Assembly (NCBI GenBank): GCA_037576195.1
Contig: CM075103.1
Span: 5,146,001-5,210,000 of the forward strand
Length of the DNA: 64,000 nucleotides
Origin: Phytoseiulus persimilis
Lineage: Eukaryota > Arthropoda > Arachnida > Mesostigmata > Phytoseiidae
Direction of reading: 5' to 3'
Positions 13,201 through 24,658 of the stretch are shown here, piece after piece; the first letter of the stretch is position 1, and every line of letters begins with the position of its first letter. The notes beneath the pieces were generated by a model that saw only the letters and a list, made by a program, of their open reading frames with translations, searched no databases and was not told where the DNA came from. Made by a program: the position numbers and the translations under genes.

Positions 13201-14205
13201 AGAATCCGGATGAGGATTTACAAGGTGATCCCATTGTCTCGTTTCGTGGGTGTCATCGAGTGGGTGGAGAAAACGATTCCGCTAGCGAGCGTACTGAGCG
13301 ACTGCAGGGAACGCGGAAAAAATATCTCAGGATGGCAGAAACAACACCCACCTCAGCGATCTCTGAAGCTGAAGCAAGCGCATGAAATGATGATGTCCAT
13401 CGGGAAATTGTCAACTGCGGAGGCGAAACGAACGAAGTACATGGATCTGTGCCGGCAGTTCCCTCCCGCGTTCAGATATTTCTTCATCCAGAATTTCCGA
13501 GACCCGGCTGCTTGGCTCGAACGTCAGCGGGCCTATGTGAACAGCCTCGCGATCACCTCCATGGTCGGCTTCATAATAGGTCTCGGCGACCGACACACGA
13601 ACAACATTCTTATAGATTATTCGACAAGCGAAGTTGTCCACATCGACCTGGGCATCATTTTCGAGCAGGGCAAGCTGCTCTACACTCCCGAGTTGGTCCC
13701 GTTCCGGCTCACTCGAGACTTGGTGGACGGATGCGGAATCTTCGGCATTGAAGGCCAATTCAGACGGACGTGCGAGCGAACCCTGGAAATCTTGCGGAAT
13801 AATGCACAACTTCTGCTGACGATTGTCGAGGTAATCCTCCTCCACGATCCGCTCGCCCTGTTCTCAGGGAAAACGAAAGGCGGGAAGGAAAATCCCCTGA
13901 AAGAGCACCAGACTCTGTCAAACGGTGAGTGGCATCTGTACTCGGTTCCGTGACATTCCACGCGATCTTTCTCTGCTTCAATTTTCTGGAGTGTGAATGT
14001 AGCTAAGACTCAAGCCTGAGCCAGCATTCTCCCCCGCACAGAACAATTCCGGGACCGGGTTCTCCAGCGGCTTCAGGACAAGTTGAAGGGCATCGAAGAA
14101 GGCCATCTACTGAGCGTCCAAGGTCAAGCCAGTATCACGATTCAGCAAGCGATGGATCCACTGCGATTGGCGCAGATATTCCACGGATGGAAACCGTACC
14201 TTTAA
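1253..14205 (+). CDS. ATM: ATM serine/threonine kinase (PIKK), about 29 exons
   Basis: DNA double-strand-break checkpoint kinase of the nucleus. Deduced exons: 1253-1324, 1407-1641, 1756-1948, 2047-2184, 2299-2461, 2547-2746, 2842-2952, 3235-3399, 3469-4412, 4488-4782, 4874-5339, 5480-5850, 6005-6253, 6354-6545, 6634-7003, 7101-7319, 7771 or 7861-8378, 8499-8856, 8953-9206, 9324-9671, 9806-9971, 10097-10267, 11356-11571, 11687-11969, 12066-12278, 12369-12592, 12926-13081, 13168-13924, 14042-14205. Phases agree throughout and give 2736 or 2766 aa; vertebrate ATM is about 3056 aa. The start MQSARDLRQCL aligns with the ATM N terminus. The FAT region begins near 8953. The kinase exon has GLGDRHTNNI (catalytic loop) and HIDLG (metal-binding Asp). 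The FATC tail ends FHGWKPYL with stop TAA at 14203. Exons 7 and 8 and the start of exon 17 are the least certain. The gene converges on TM9SF2. Confidence 0.93.
7364..7752. repeat. AT-rich degenerate microsatellite in ATM intron 16
   Basis: Two tracts (about 7364-7512 and 7638-7752) consist of imperfect GATTAT/ATAATC/ATGATG units, with an ordinary stretch of about 125 bp between them. They expand this intron to about 450 bp, against the usual 60-130 bp in the gene. Open frames across the tracts are only the repeat read as I/M/N-rich peptide. The repeat makes the start of the next exon (7771 or 7861) hard to fix. Confidence 0.8.
10333..11010 (-). CDS. Tetraspanin, nested antisense in an ATM intron
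   Basis: Intact 225-aa reading frame with a real ATG at 11010-11008 and stop TGA at 10333. It lies wholly inside the 1088-bp ATM intron 10268-11355, on the opposite strand. Tetraspanins are four-pass membrane proteins that organise partner proteins in membrane microdomains. Hydrophobic segments lie at about residues 9-29, 41-64, 70-95 and 183-203. The large loop between TM3 and TM4 has the diagnostic CCG at 134-136 plus C156 and C173, the minimal four-cysteine set. Length is normal for the family. No intron is visible, whereas family members usually have several, so it may be a retrocopy. AATAAA on this strand (TTTATT at 10076-10081) could serve as its poly(A) signal. The subfamily is not assignable. 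Confidence 0.85.
   Translation of the reverse strand: MATYVPWSGHVLGILPLTAGSVFISISAFRYASDLHSPDHLNSLLLLAAGISLQSFSLIGFMLVTSGRKSLISLYSALIVLTLLLSAGLGCGLLVRDSLSEGYRTYFTELVERTRNGDRASLNEMIRYQTRQHCCGMWNSSDWNKPDYNYEALRSCALVAKELKEQPHRVAGCYIQVFVRQKRFAFAVVVIGVIGALIQAIMTKHTKSNLLFLGPKFPEASISRN
12607..12795. mobile_element. Palindromic MITE, hAT-like, 8-bp target site duplication
   Basis: A 189-bp nearly perfect inverted repeat in ATM intron 26. It starts TAGACATCAT and ends ATGATGTCTA, with arms built from repeated GTACGG..AATT..CCGTAC blocks around a centre near 12701. It is flanked on both sides by ATCCCGAC (12599-12606 and 12796-12803), a perfect 8-bp target site duplication. Eight-base duplications are typical of hAT elements. 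It has no coding capacity and begins only 14 bp after the upstream exon, right behind the splice donor. Confidence 0.9.
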
Positions 14206-14523
14206 TCGAGACTCCGAGGAGTCTGGGAAAGAGCTTTGACGACCGACCTGTGAATCGATAAGCGTGACTCAGCGCTGATATGCTCAAAAAATAGTGTTCG
14301 CTAGTGATCAGGACGTCGATTGCGTGATGTAAGACTCCGGAACGAGGAGAAATATTACGAGATTAGATCATTCAGATTAGTCCCCGCTTCTCTTGCTGTC
14401 AATCAGATGGTCAAGGGAGAGGGTTTCGGGGAGAGAGAAGTCCCTCCGCAGTAACTGGTTTCCGAGCCGAAGGTTTAATATCTAATGAAGCTCATTATGT
14501 TCATAGACGTTTTTATAATTGTA

Positions 14524-14529
14524 AATAAA
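14524..14529 (+). terminator. Poly(A) signal, ATM
   Basis: AATAAA about 320 bp after the ATM stop codon, the first canonical hexamer I see on that strand downstream of the gene. The position is as read; use of the site is inferred. Confidence 0.5.
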
Positions 14530-14913
14530 GCCAGTGTTCCGCGAGAGCCTCAGAACGTTTTCCATGTCTCGTCTCCAGCGGTTTCGCTGGGAAATCATTC
14601 CGGAATCCCGGTCGCCGCAGACTTGCTGGATAGCGGATTTTCCTGATAACGGAGAAGTCCAATCCGAGAAGTACAAGAGTGGGAAAGCAAGGTCCGCCAT
14701 CTGACGAGCTCGTAGGCTGTCTATCAACTTGGCTATCAGTCAAGTTCGCTGAATGAGCAGTTTGTTCTTGAAGAGCTCATCAGCTGTGTTCATCATGTGA
14801 TGTCATTTTCGAGAGGGAAGATGAAACGAGAAAAAAGCTTCGTCAGACGGAGCTTCTCAAACATACGACATCACGAACACTCCGACAGGACAATTCTTTA
14901 TCATGAACTCGCA

Positions 14914-14919
14914 TTTATT
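14914..14919 (-). terminator. Candidate poly(A) signal, TM9SF2
   Basis: AATAAA on the minus strand about 650 bp downstream of the TM9SF2 stop at 15565. A 3' UTR of this length is plausible, but a variant hexamer closer to the stop could be used instead. Confidence 0.35.
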
Positions 14920-15564
14920 GAATCTCCTCTTATGTACAAGGTCCTAATAAATATCCTCTTCATCTCCCAGCGTCGACAGTGGCCGACCGGAAGTGAAAGT
15001 AAATGAAGCCGTGAGAAACACTCCTGCAAGGACCGATCCCGTCTCAAACTCAAATAACAGTGCAGACAGATCGTCATCGAGGTACGACCTCATACAGCGT
15101 AGTATTTGTTGTTGTATTAAACCAACTCACATCATCTACTCCTTTCTCTCCGTAAAAAAGAGGACATCGAATTCTCAACGCAGCTCGCCGATATTCACAA
15201 AAATCAATGTCAACCATCGCTGTTTGATTCGTTCCGTTCTCTTCGCGATGATCGACGAAGGGAGCGCTTTTCAGCAGTGCGCCACGAGAACTGATCTTGG
15301 AGTTCCTGACATTCCCGGCGTATTTGTTGAATGAGAACCGGGTCCAAACCATAGTTTCTTCGAGTCTCATTCTTTGTCTCTTGCGTGCGTGGAAGCTTTT
15401 CATCCTTCTCCAACGATCTTTGTCTCAGAATAAAACCTACTTATTGATCACGATCGACTCCCAAACGTCTTCCCTCTCCATCTCCTGCTGCTGTCGCATC
15501 CTTTCTCTAAGTTACTTCTCCCCACCTCGCTCATCTGAGCGTGGAGCGCTTGGTAGTGAACACT

Positions 15565-18500
15565 CTAGTCAACTTTGACAACCGAATAAATCTTTCGAAC
15601 AAACCAGAAACATGCGAAAAAGCCGACGGTACCCGTGAGCAGGAAAAATAGGAAAACCATGATCGACGTGTAGCCGAAGTACAGGAAAGTCGACGCTGCA
15701 CCCGAGATCGAGATGCGCGTGAAGTAGTGGATGCAGTACACGAACAAATACAGCGCCGTTGAGCCTGAGGTCAAGTAGGCTCGCCACCACCAATGATAGT
15801 CCTCGGCGCAAAGGTGGAAGTAACAAAGGAGAATCGTGGTCTCAGAGCAGGTGATCACGAGGATCACGAAAACCAGAAAAAGGAAGCCGAACATGTAGTA
15901 GGTTTGGGACGACCAGATCGAATTCAAGATGAAGAAGAGCTGGATGAAGATACAGCCGAAGGGCAAGATGCCGCCCATGAGGATGCCGGGGACCGCCTGG
16001 GTGTAGAGTGTCTGCGTGGGGATTTGACGGGGGATTTGGTTTGTCCGGACAGGATTTTCGAGCGTTCGTTTCTTGAAGCCGAAGTAGGCACCGACAAACG
16101 TCAACGGCAGCGAAATTCCGAACCACAGGGCGAGGAGAGCGATGAGAGTTGTGAAGGGCACGGCCGCTGAGGAGTCTTTTGCCCACAAGACCAAATTGAG
16201 GCAGAAGAAAATCGAGAATACGATACCGGGGCAAAGCAACGATGTGAGCAGAACGTTGGACTTCCACTTGATGCCGCCGAACGACTTGTAGATCCGAGCC
16301 GAGACATAGCCCGCCGGAGTGCCGAGGCAAACGTAGAGGACCATGGCGCAGGTCATGAGCGCTCCTCTGTTGGCGGGGGAAAGAAACCCGAGGCAAGCGA
16401 AGAACAGGGTGATCAAAGTCATGATGAGGATCTGGATTCCGGAGCCGGCGAAAACCGCGAGCAGCATTCCTTTCTGAGGCGGTCGGAAGACATCACCGTG
16501 CACCAGCTTCCAGCCGAATTCTTCGTGCGCGTCTTCTCCGCACGAATCCAACTGGTTGTACCGGGCGATGTCTTTGTGGAGGTTCCTCAGGAGAATCATC
16601 GCGACCATGCCGGTCAGGAAGAGGACGATGACGAGCGAATTCAGGATTGAGAACCATTGGATGTTGGTTTGCGGCATCGACTCCAGGATGTAGTCCCAAC
16701 GAGACGCCCAACGCTGATCGGTCTTCTGGAACGTGATGTCGTACGTGTACGAGATCTCCAAGGTGTCAGGCAGGGCGTCGTTGTTCATCGGTAGTGTCAT
16801 TGGCTCCTTCGAGTCACAAAGAATCGACTTTTTATCGTCGGATGGTCTGTGTCTGATGGACTCGGGCGAAACTTTCACTGAAATGATGCGGCCACCTTGT
16901 TGGGTGAACGACGAGCCCCAGGTTTCTCGCTCAGATTTGTGGTATCTGGAACCGCGAGAAAAAAAAATCTGTCAGGTCGGATGCGCTCGGTACTCCAGCG
17001 GGTGAACCTGCCTCGGAGACCCTCTCGAAGCTATGGTCTCAGAGTAAGCAAGGAACCGGCATGCACAGTGAACACAGATGAGTAGCGGGTTCTCTCCTGA
17101 ACTGACACTCCGTGATCGGTCGATTCGGTGTAGGTCACTTACGTTATCGTGAGATGGACGTGGTTCAGAAGGTAGAAAGTATTCGGCTTGCTGAACGCTG
17201 GGTAAATATTGCAGAGGCCGCGAGGCTTCTGTCCCTGGTAGGTGAAGCAACCCATGGGGAATCCCATCGAGCAGTAGTACGACGTCGAGTCAGTCAGGTA
17301 GCACCAAGTAACTGGCATGTTGTCGACGATCCAATGGTGCTTGTACATCTTCATCATACCTTTGCGCAATAGGTCCAGTCGGTGCTGCGAGGACGCATCC
17401 GACTTGTCGTACTTCTTCGTGCACAGAAACGCGCATGTTCGGTTTTCAAGGAAGTTGATCTGAAATCATCGGAACGAGACGAATCGATAAAATAGACTTA
17501 TTCACCGCAGCAGCTGGTTGGGGTTCTTAGAGAGATATCCCTATTCAAATTCATCCATATCCAGAGCATCGTCAAGAAGCCCCTCGCGGCTTTAGGTGGT
17601 TGAACACAAGGACGGATAGAAAAATCTGATCTGTCGGTAACGTAAGCCATCACTCGACGGGAAAAGGGAGCTGAATGCCTGATACTCCACAATGCTGGTG
17701 AGTTCCTCAATGCTAACGATTGCGCTCAACAGCTGGGGTCGACACTGATGTAACACCTTTACGACGTTTTATGGATCTAGGATCGAGGAATCTTCCACAG
17801 AGCTTCCGGCCATCGTGTCGTCCAAAAGCTGTGGTTAGGATATTACCTTGTAGGGAGAGGGCCTGATTCGTTCGCCGAAAACAACTTGGCCCAAGTTTTC
17901 CGCTGGAGATAGCTCCTCTCCTGTCGTACAGAAATCGAAGCTGGAAATCGAAGTGGATTGGTCTCTGAGGACACGGTCATCAAGGTTCTACAGTTTTGTT
18001 AACATTTTCCGAGAGCGCGTCGAAGAATCCGTTTTTTTTTCTCTACGGAAAATGGACCGTGCTGTGGCGGATTCTTGCAAGGGCCCAAGCCTGCGTATCG
18101 CGAGCACTGACGGCGAGCAAACGAACGTCCGGAGTGAGCAAGCAACGGCAGACGCAGGCTTGAGTTTCCTCTCGCATTGATCAGCGATGTGCCGCGAATT
18201 CGGCGATGCTCCGAAATCGTATTTCGTAAGGGGTGGGCGATTCGAAAGAGCCATTCGAACATGGGATTCGCCGCCAGCGGACGTTCTCACTGTCACAACT
18301 CGCGGAAGCTACCGCACGGAACCGGCGCACTATACTAAAACCGCTCACCACATATATAATACCAGGCCGCGCGCCACGTAGACTACAGCACATCTGACTT
18401 AGATTTATGGAGTGGCAGCATGACTTTTGACTGGAAAAGCAGACGGATCATACTCCGCACGGAACTCCTCGAGAGAACTCCCTGGTGCTGCGATCGAACT

Positions 18501-18962
18501 CTAGACCAATGTGCCATGAGGAGATGCATTGGAAATGGACATGAGCATTGGACGACTACTTACTGGTGGTATTCGTATGGCAGAACGGATTCATCCGAGT
18601 CAAGTCGATTTACGTAGAGAGCTATCTTTGACTGAAAGGATGAAGAGACACGAATAAACTCCGATACCCGTCCTCGTCAACGGCGAATCCCAGCGGACTC
18701 TGACCGAACTACAGGAACTTGTTTTCCACGGATGGAAGCGAAACAGTCCCGTCGGCGATCTCAGCTCGGCTCGGAATAAACTTTTGAAGACGCAGTGTTC
18801 GCTCACCTGACACTGATTGTTCGCTAAGTCCGCGGGACAGTAGTTCACCGGGGCGAGACCGGGAAGGTAGAATGTCCATGCCGGCCCGGCACCGAAGGCT
18901 ATCAAAGCCCCGGTGACATAGAGGGCCGTACCAGAGATCGCCGCTGTCGTCGTCGACGACAT
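15565..18962 (-). CDS. TM9SF2: Transmembrane 9 superfamily member 2, 5 exons
   Basis: Nonaspanin of Golgi and endosomal membranes with roles in sorting and glycosylation-enzyme localisation. Exons in transcript order: 18962-18807, 18631-18564, 17940-17847, 17459-17143, 16945-15565. Together they give 671 codons plus stop; human TM9SF2 is 663 aa. The first exon starts [11 protein letters not shown], has a hydrophobic signal segment, then the family hallmark [12 protein letters not shown]. Exon 2 has [17 protein letters not shown]. Exon 3 has [12 protein letters not shown]. Exon 4 has [14 protein letters not shown]. The last exon carries [14 protein letters not shown] and the nine-helix domain, including [13 protein letters not shown], and ends KIYSVVKVD. 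The KVD tail matches subfamily 2 and the KxD/E-type COPI-retention signal known for this family. Introns are 176, 623, 387 and 197 bp. All phases agree. Confidence 0.96.
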
Positions 18963-19640
18963 CGCCACACACTGCTGCCGACTCTGCTTCTGCTGACTAC
19001 CCCCGAGGGTGCTGCGCAAAAGACCTCGTTACGTCGACAACAACCTAACCGCACGTATGATTCAGGCACCGAGGCGTTCGAAATGCAATTGAGTCACAGC
19101 GAAGAACGGTGACAGATCGGCAGCCAGGCAGACTACCAGAGCAGCCGTAGCAGGAGGCAACACCACACCAACAGCAGCCAACCAACCACCACAGAGCAGT
19201 CAGTCTGTTACAGCAGCAGCCGCCACAGCAGCAGACCACGTAAACAATCGGGACACTACTGCTTCGACCTCAGCGCGGCTGTGGCAAGTTGCCACAACTG
19301 GCAACTCGATGAATGAACGCATTCGAGTTTCTAACCTGCACCCTTCACGAGCGGGTGTGCGGACGACGGTTCCGGGGATTGGAGTCCGATCGGATCCGTA
19401 TCACTATACCGGCGAGAAGCTAAGGGATGCGGGCTTGCGGAGGGATAGAGAACGCGCTGACTTCAAATCTCGAGGTCAGACTCCAAATCGGTTTTCCCAG
19501 CTCAAACCCGCCTATGCGCCACGGGATTTCTCTCGAGGGGTGAATCGTCAAGGATCCATCTCTTCAGGAGCCATGAATGTACGTCGGAAGGTTCTCCCCC
19601 TCTATCGGAGAATGATAACTCTGGAAGCTTTCTTGGATAG
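18963..19640. other. Upstream region of TM9SF2
   Basis: Leader and promoter area of TM9SF2. On the plus strand, 19139-19238 is rich in CAGCAG and CCAACCACC units, so the minus-strand transcript would have a CTG/TGG-rich leader if it starts upstream of this tract. No TATA box is evident. The open frame at 19309-19656 (+) shows no recognisable domain. Confidence 0.4.
19139..19238. repeat. CAG/CCA-rich low-complexity tract
   Basis: Imperfect CAGCAG and CCAACC units, including CAGCAGCAG near the right end, roughly 180-280 bp upstream of the TM9SF2 start codon. It is not a pure microsatellite. Confidence 0.6.
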
Positions 19641-19646
19641 CCGAAC

Positions 19647-20165
19647 CTGCCAGTGAAATGTAGAATTCAGAAAAACTCTCCACCCGTTCAACCTGAAACT
19701 TCGCCGTGGATTGCGACATCTGACCACGAACGCTGTTCAGAATCTTGTTCGCTATTCTGGCCGAGGACTCCAGTTTTCGATAATACCCCAATATCTTGGA
19801 GATGACTAACATCATCGGGACTAACATTTTGGCTGAAAACCATACTGCAACTTTTGCTTGTGTGCACGCATGTAAATCCCGATAATTTTGAACGGTTTCG
19901 CGACGCTCTTTCTATTACGGAAAAATGCCACGTCTTGAAACCTCCATCGACAAATGTGAATACTGGGTATATTTATGGTTGACAAAGTAGTCCCTCATCT
20001 CCCGGGTCAATGAGTAAAGATGTTCTCGTTGGTGCGAAAAATCGAAAGACGCTCCCTCGGAACTGTTTAAAACGCTCGAGGTCCTGTCGCCACGCGCAAG
20101 TCACAATGACGTGCCGTCGATTAAGGCTCCGATCCAACTGTACACCAGTTTGACAGAGGTCCACA
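19647..20165 (-). pseudogene. Gustatory-receptor-like gene fragment, probably broken
   Basis: One exon-like block (19911-19647) follows an acceptor-like TTTTTCCGTAATAG and ends at a GTTCGG donor. It reads ETVQNYRDLHACTQAKVAV, a hydrophobic segment around KMLVPMMLVISKIL, and a loop ending KFQVERVESFSEFYISLAG. The order (an (L/Y)..LH cytoplasmic stretch, a helix, an SARIAN..L.S.R loop, then Q.E.F) resembles the C-terminal third of arthropod gustatory receptors. Upstream (about 20165-19930) a second block around REMRDYFVNHKYTQ has an in-frame TGA, and its phase does not join cleanly. I found no terminal TM7 exon downstream. It is probably a pseudogene; the family call is inference from pattern, not a search. 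Confidence 0.35.
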
Positions 20166-22469
20166 AGAGAACTTGACCAGGACTTGGGAGCTCCTACATC
20201 AGTTGCTAATATGGACTGACAGATCGATAAGTCTACAAATGTCCTGTTCGTATCGTCTAACTCCTCGGACTTCGTCCTGCAGGTGGGCAGACGTGGGAGC
20301 TGGATTCAAAGCTCCGCTCAACGTCATTCCTGTTTTGACAGAGCCGAGTTTACGGACTTCGTCAAGTATGGGAAATAGTCGTTTCTCGTTCCCTCAGCCT
20401 TCGTCAACCCTAAACACCAGGACCTTTCTGGAGCGAACAGGTGATGAACGCATTGTGGCGGCCCGAGAGAACGCGCTCGATTCAAACTTTGTAGGGTGAC
20501 AAGGACGGGACGATCACGGGCAGAGCGCGCTTCCTCGTCTAGCTGGGAACTGACGAATGCACCATTTAGCGTCGACCCGCGTCAGCTGAACCCGGACTGC
20601 CTTCCTCAAAACCATCTGAGCACGTTCCCCTGGCGAAGGCGGCCCGGGAAGAGACGAGACGTTTGGCGGTGTTTGAGTTCGAGAGGTCGATCACGGCCTC
20701 CACAGGACGGCGTACATCAGAAGCCAAAAACTTTGAACATTTCGTGTTGACTATGTCTCCGTAGAAATCGTTCTCAATCAATTCATCCGGCTCCACTCCC
20801 GTAGAGACCGCCCTCCATGACACACAATTACCTTTGCTTGCCGTTCCCGCCTCGACCACGGCTTGATCCTGACCATGGTATCGAGGGTTTCCTTTGGATC
20901 TCAACCACTCCGGCCCGAATAACGAGAACTCCTGAAGTTTCTTTGTTCACAAGGCTGGGTTTTTTGAGAAAAAATCTGCCGGGCTTAACGCAGGTACCGC
21001 CATTGGCCCCCCTTTGACGACGAATGAATCTCCGAATTCCTGTTCTGGACGAGAATTCGCCTCGGAAGTGCATCAACCCTAATCCGAGCCGGAAAACATG
21101 CGTCGTCGCCCCAGAAATGTGAAGAGAAGAACTCTTGATCGATCGCCTTGAACGATTCTAACCTATGGATCAGACAATCTCCCTCCAGCTGTGCGACACG
21201 GCTTCTAGCCATGATGAACGCGACCGAAACGTTCTTTCTATCAGCGATATCCCCCGCATCAAGGAGAAAAATCGCAACAGAGCTGGCGTCGAAGGAATCG
21301 TGAGGTTAACGCATCGCTGCTCCTATGTACCTTTGGACCACGTTGAATTCTCCGCGACATCTTTGCTATTTACGTTTCTCAACTTCACTTCGGCTTCAGA
21401 ACACGAACCCTTCATATCCTCCATATCCACAATGGTCTCTTGAGATCGAGAGAACTCGGCGGAGCTATGCCGATCAGATCAAACACCCCGACTCGCGCCC
21501 TTGAGCCGAGACCGTATCGACGGAACACTCGTCTCGAAGAACTCCATAGTATTTAAAACATCGATTGGCGTATCCGTTATTCGTTACCGGCGCACTGCAA
21601 GGAACGTGATGTCATGATGATCGAATGTTTCTGCAGAAGACACTGACTCGAAACACGTCCCTGCTCCTGTCGAGCTCGTTTGCCACTTTTCCAACAGAGA
21701 ACCACCCGGGCGCAACGAACTTCATTGAGGTTTAACCACCTCGTCTTCTCCGGCGTGGTTCGGTCGCGCGAACGGATCGTCCACATGGAAGGAGTCTCTT
21801 ATGAACTTGAGCAGCTCTCGGTGCTCATGCCTCCATCATATCTCGTTGTGCGAGTGGAGCTCGATACTCGCGCAATGAAGGAACGGAGCACTGACCAAAC
21901 CGAATGAGTGTTCTGCGACAGGACCATCTTGGGCACGTTTGAGACAGGCGCGTGTTTCGACGCGAGCAGGTCATTCACTTTCGAGTCATTTGTAAAATAA
22001 TTGAATCCTAGCCAAAGGTCTGACCTCTACATTGGCAACGCAGCGACACCGAGGACGGTCGCGCTGAAACGGGCTGCGCCGAGTAATCTTCGCCAAATAG
22101 GACGCGCGAAGATGGTTGCGCCGGAACGATGGCAGCAACCGACCCCGATCGGAGATCGTCTGAACTGCGAAATCAACGGAATGCTATCGGCAATCAGATT
22201 CTCGCCTGAATACAGAACATCGTTCAGCCCCGCTGGTTTCCAACTAAGCGACTGCAGCATAAACCAACTTTGATTCTCGTATCAACTCTTGTTGGTTTCG
22301 TGCTCATTGCAAGAAGCGAGATGTAATACGACGCCTCGCCGAGATCCGTAGCTTCCGACCGCTGAATGAAATTCTGCTCCAACAGCTATTAGGAGAACAC
22401 CAAAGGGAAGTTTTTCGGGCTCAATATACGTGAATAAATTCTCAATCTTATAATTGCTCATCCGAGAAG

Positions 22470-22680
22470 TCACTTATCTTATAAGTTCCTTATTCGGTAA
22501 GTTCGCCGGGTGGATACGCCGCAAAGTTTCTCCGGAAAAGGGTCCCTTATCTCCCAAACTCTGTCGTAAATGTGAGAACGACATCTTCAGGTAAATAATC
22601 TTTCACATAACGAACTTGTCAGATAGCGGACTCTTTAGATAACGAAGTTAGCAGATAACGAACTTATCAGAACGAGACTG
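22470..22680. repeat. Degenerate fold-back repeat with GATAACGAACTTATCAG units
   Basis: The right part (22600-22680) holds about four imperfect copies of a GATAACGAACTTATCAG-like unit. The left part (22470-22560) carries the reverse complement (TATCTTATAAGTTCC, GGTAAGTTCG, GGGTCCCTTATCT). The block is therefore an imperfect inverted repeat of about 210 bp, MITE-like but strongly diverged. A related single arm lies at 52139-52262. Confidence 0.5.
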
Positions 22681-22795
22681 TCTCCATCTCCGTTCTCATC
22701 ACTCCTCAGCGAGTGAACCGAGCTCGTGACTCCGCAGAGTCTTGTGTTGAAGAGCTGAAAGGGATTCGCGCGCTCACCGATGACTTAGGGACGCC

Positions 22796-22885
22796 ATGTG
22801 AGCGGACATTTTTTCCGCAAAAAGCGGACACGTGTCCGGCGGACATCCGAGGCAGAAACGGACATTGGAAGCGGATATCCGTTAT
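22796..22885. repeat. GCGGACA-type short repeat, copy 1
   Basis: Several GCGGACA/ACGGACA/GCGGATA units in 90 bp, including a palindromic GGACACGTGTCC. A similar tract lies at 24126-24192. Confidence 0.45.
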
Positions 22886-24125
22886 TTTCGCGATTTGAGC
22901 ATGCCCTTTCAGTACACGATGAGTTTTATTAGCTGGGATTTCGGGCAGTCATATATGTATGGAAGCAGGGCGATTCCGTTGTCATGCAGACAGAGCTGCT
23001 GCTGAAGCGATCGATGAATATTCTCCATTGTTTCAAGTTTTCGACAGGGAAACAGCATATTTGACTTCCGTTCTGGCGACAGAGACACCGTGAAGCGAGA
23101 ATCTCTTCACGGACTATGTTCTTTCCCTGATTTTGATTAGTAAATGTCACCTCGCATCATGCTGATCTGACGAGGAGGTCAGATTATCCGTGGGGATGTT
23201 TTTCAACGGAGAAAAAAATCTCTCGATTCCGGCATTGCGGGAGAGTGCATGACGGAAGAGTCGAGAGTCAAGTGGAATCGGGGCTATTCGAGAAAATTTG
23301 CTCCAATCAGGCAGGGAGGTCTGCCCTCATTTGGCTCTTTATCGAAAGTAAGATGGATTCCAGGAACTCAAAAATTACCGAAACTGCTTCGAATCGATTT
23401 TGGAGCTCTGCATCTTGAGCAAGAGTCCATAAGGCCAATATTTCGGCCGCTATGCCTTCGGAACGAGACACGGAGATCTTGACTCTCTCGAGATTCTTGA
23501 AATGAAGGGGGGCAGCATTGAGGGATTGCCAGACGCGCAGTTGGTGGCGCGTTGGGCAGCAGCCCGTGCCCGATAAATGCTCGGTAAGATCTACTAATGG
23601 TCACGAACCGTCTCGCAGAGCAGGCGGAACACATGTGTAGAGCATGTGAATCCAGGTGAATTACAGTTTGAGTCGATCCTTTCCGGCTAAGGGGAGAGCA
23701 ATGATCAGAGGTGAGAACCTGGCGAACCAAGCAATGAGTTTCCAAACATAGAGATTTGATTCCGCACCGATTTTTGAGTGAGCGTTCTTCTCCTCGTTTC
23801 CGCGGAATCATCATTTCATTCCCAGATCTTCCCGAGATCGAGAGCTCCCGACGGCATATGATTTCGCTCCCCAACAGGAAGCACAAAGTCGAAGATGTAT
23901 CGATGCATCCAACCCGTCAACTCGACACCCCTCCATTTGATCCGAGGTCCCGGAGGGAAGAATAAGAGTTTGTCCCTGACTACGGAAATATTATATTATC
24001 TTTATATTATGAAGCGCAGCTGACGAACGGCTAAACTGTCTCTCTGGCTGAATCAACACCCCTCGGGATTCGGAACAGCGCTCTCTTTCCCAGGAAGTGC
24101 CCGCGAACTCAACGATTACTGTCGA

Positions 24126-24192
24126 TCGCGAAGAAAACGGACATTTGCCCTGAAAAGCTAGAAAGCGGACAAAGCGGACGGACAAGGACATG
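24126..24192. repeat. GCGGACA-type short repeat, copy 2
   Basis: Four spaced or adjoining units (ACGGACA, GCGGACA, GCGGACG, GACAAGGACA) within about 65 bp, sharing the motif of the tract at 22796-22885. Confidence 0.45.
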
Positions 24193-24658
24193 TTTGCTCA
24201 TATGGCGTCTCTACCGATGACGGATGGAAGTCGTTAGAAGACCTTGCAGCGGCTTCTACCGCGGTTCGAAAACCACAATAAATATCGGTGGATTGACCGC
24301 GAAGAACCACAAGATTCGCGGTTATTAACCGTGGTTTTCAGGTACGCGGATCGTTGATTTTTCCAGCGCATTCTGGAGTGAATCAGCCTCGCCGTCTCTT
24401 CTCCTCATTGTTATGGAAGTCGGCGGAGCATGGCGTTGTCAGGCACCCCATGATTTGAACTCGACATGCCTTCAATCGGGAGCCTATAATAATCGGCTCG
24501 TCAATCGCAAGCCCCCAGTTGAGCGAGTCGGGGGCGAGCATCCGCTCTCTTTGCGACAGGAGGAAGACCGGGACCCCTCCTCGAACGGTGGCGAAAACTC
24601 CTACGATCAATCCAAGCGGAGCGCGACACCAGCCTGCTTCGATTTTTGTTGGGTAAGC

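Larger units (their letters stand above)
14206..15564. other. Convergent 3' region between ATM and TM9SF2
   Basis: No gene is visible. Plus-strand AATAAA at 14524-14529, about 320 bp past the ATM stop, is the likely ATM poly(A) signal. Minus-strand AATAAA (TTTATT at 14914-14919), about 650 bp past the TM9SF2 stop, is a candidate signal for TM9SF2. The two transcripts would then end without overlapping. Open frames here are short and show no family resemblance. Confidence 0.55.

Noticed and set aside
15793..16396. Long overlapping frames on both strands within the last TM9SF2 exon
   Set aside because: They are shadows of the conserved nine-helix coding sequence; their translations have no family resemblance.
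18353..18617. Plus-strand TATATAAT followed by a 65-codon frame at 18420
   Set aside because: It lies inside a TM9SF2 intron and antisense to exon 2; the peptide is low in conserved features and looks accidental.
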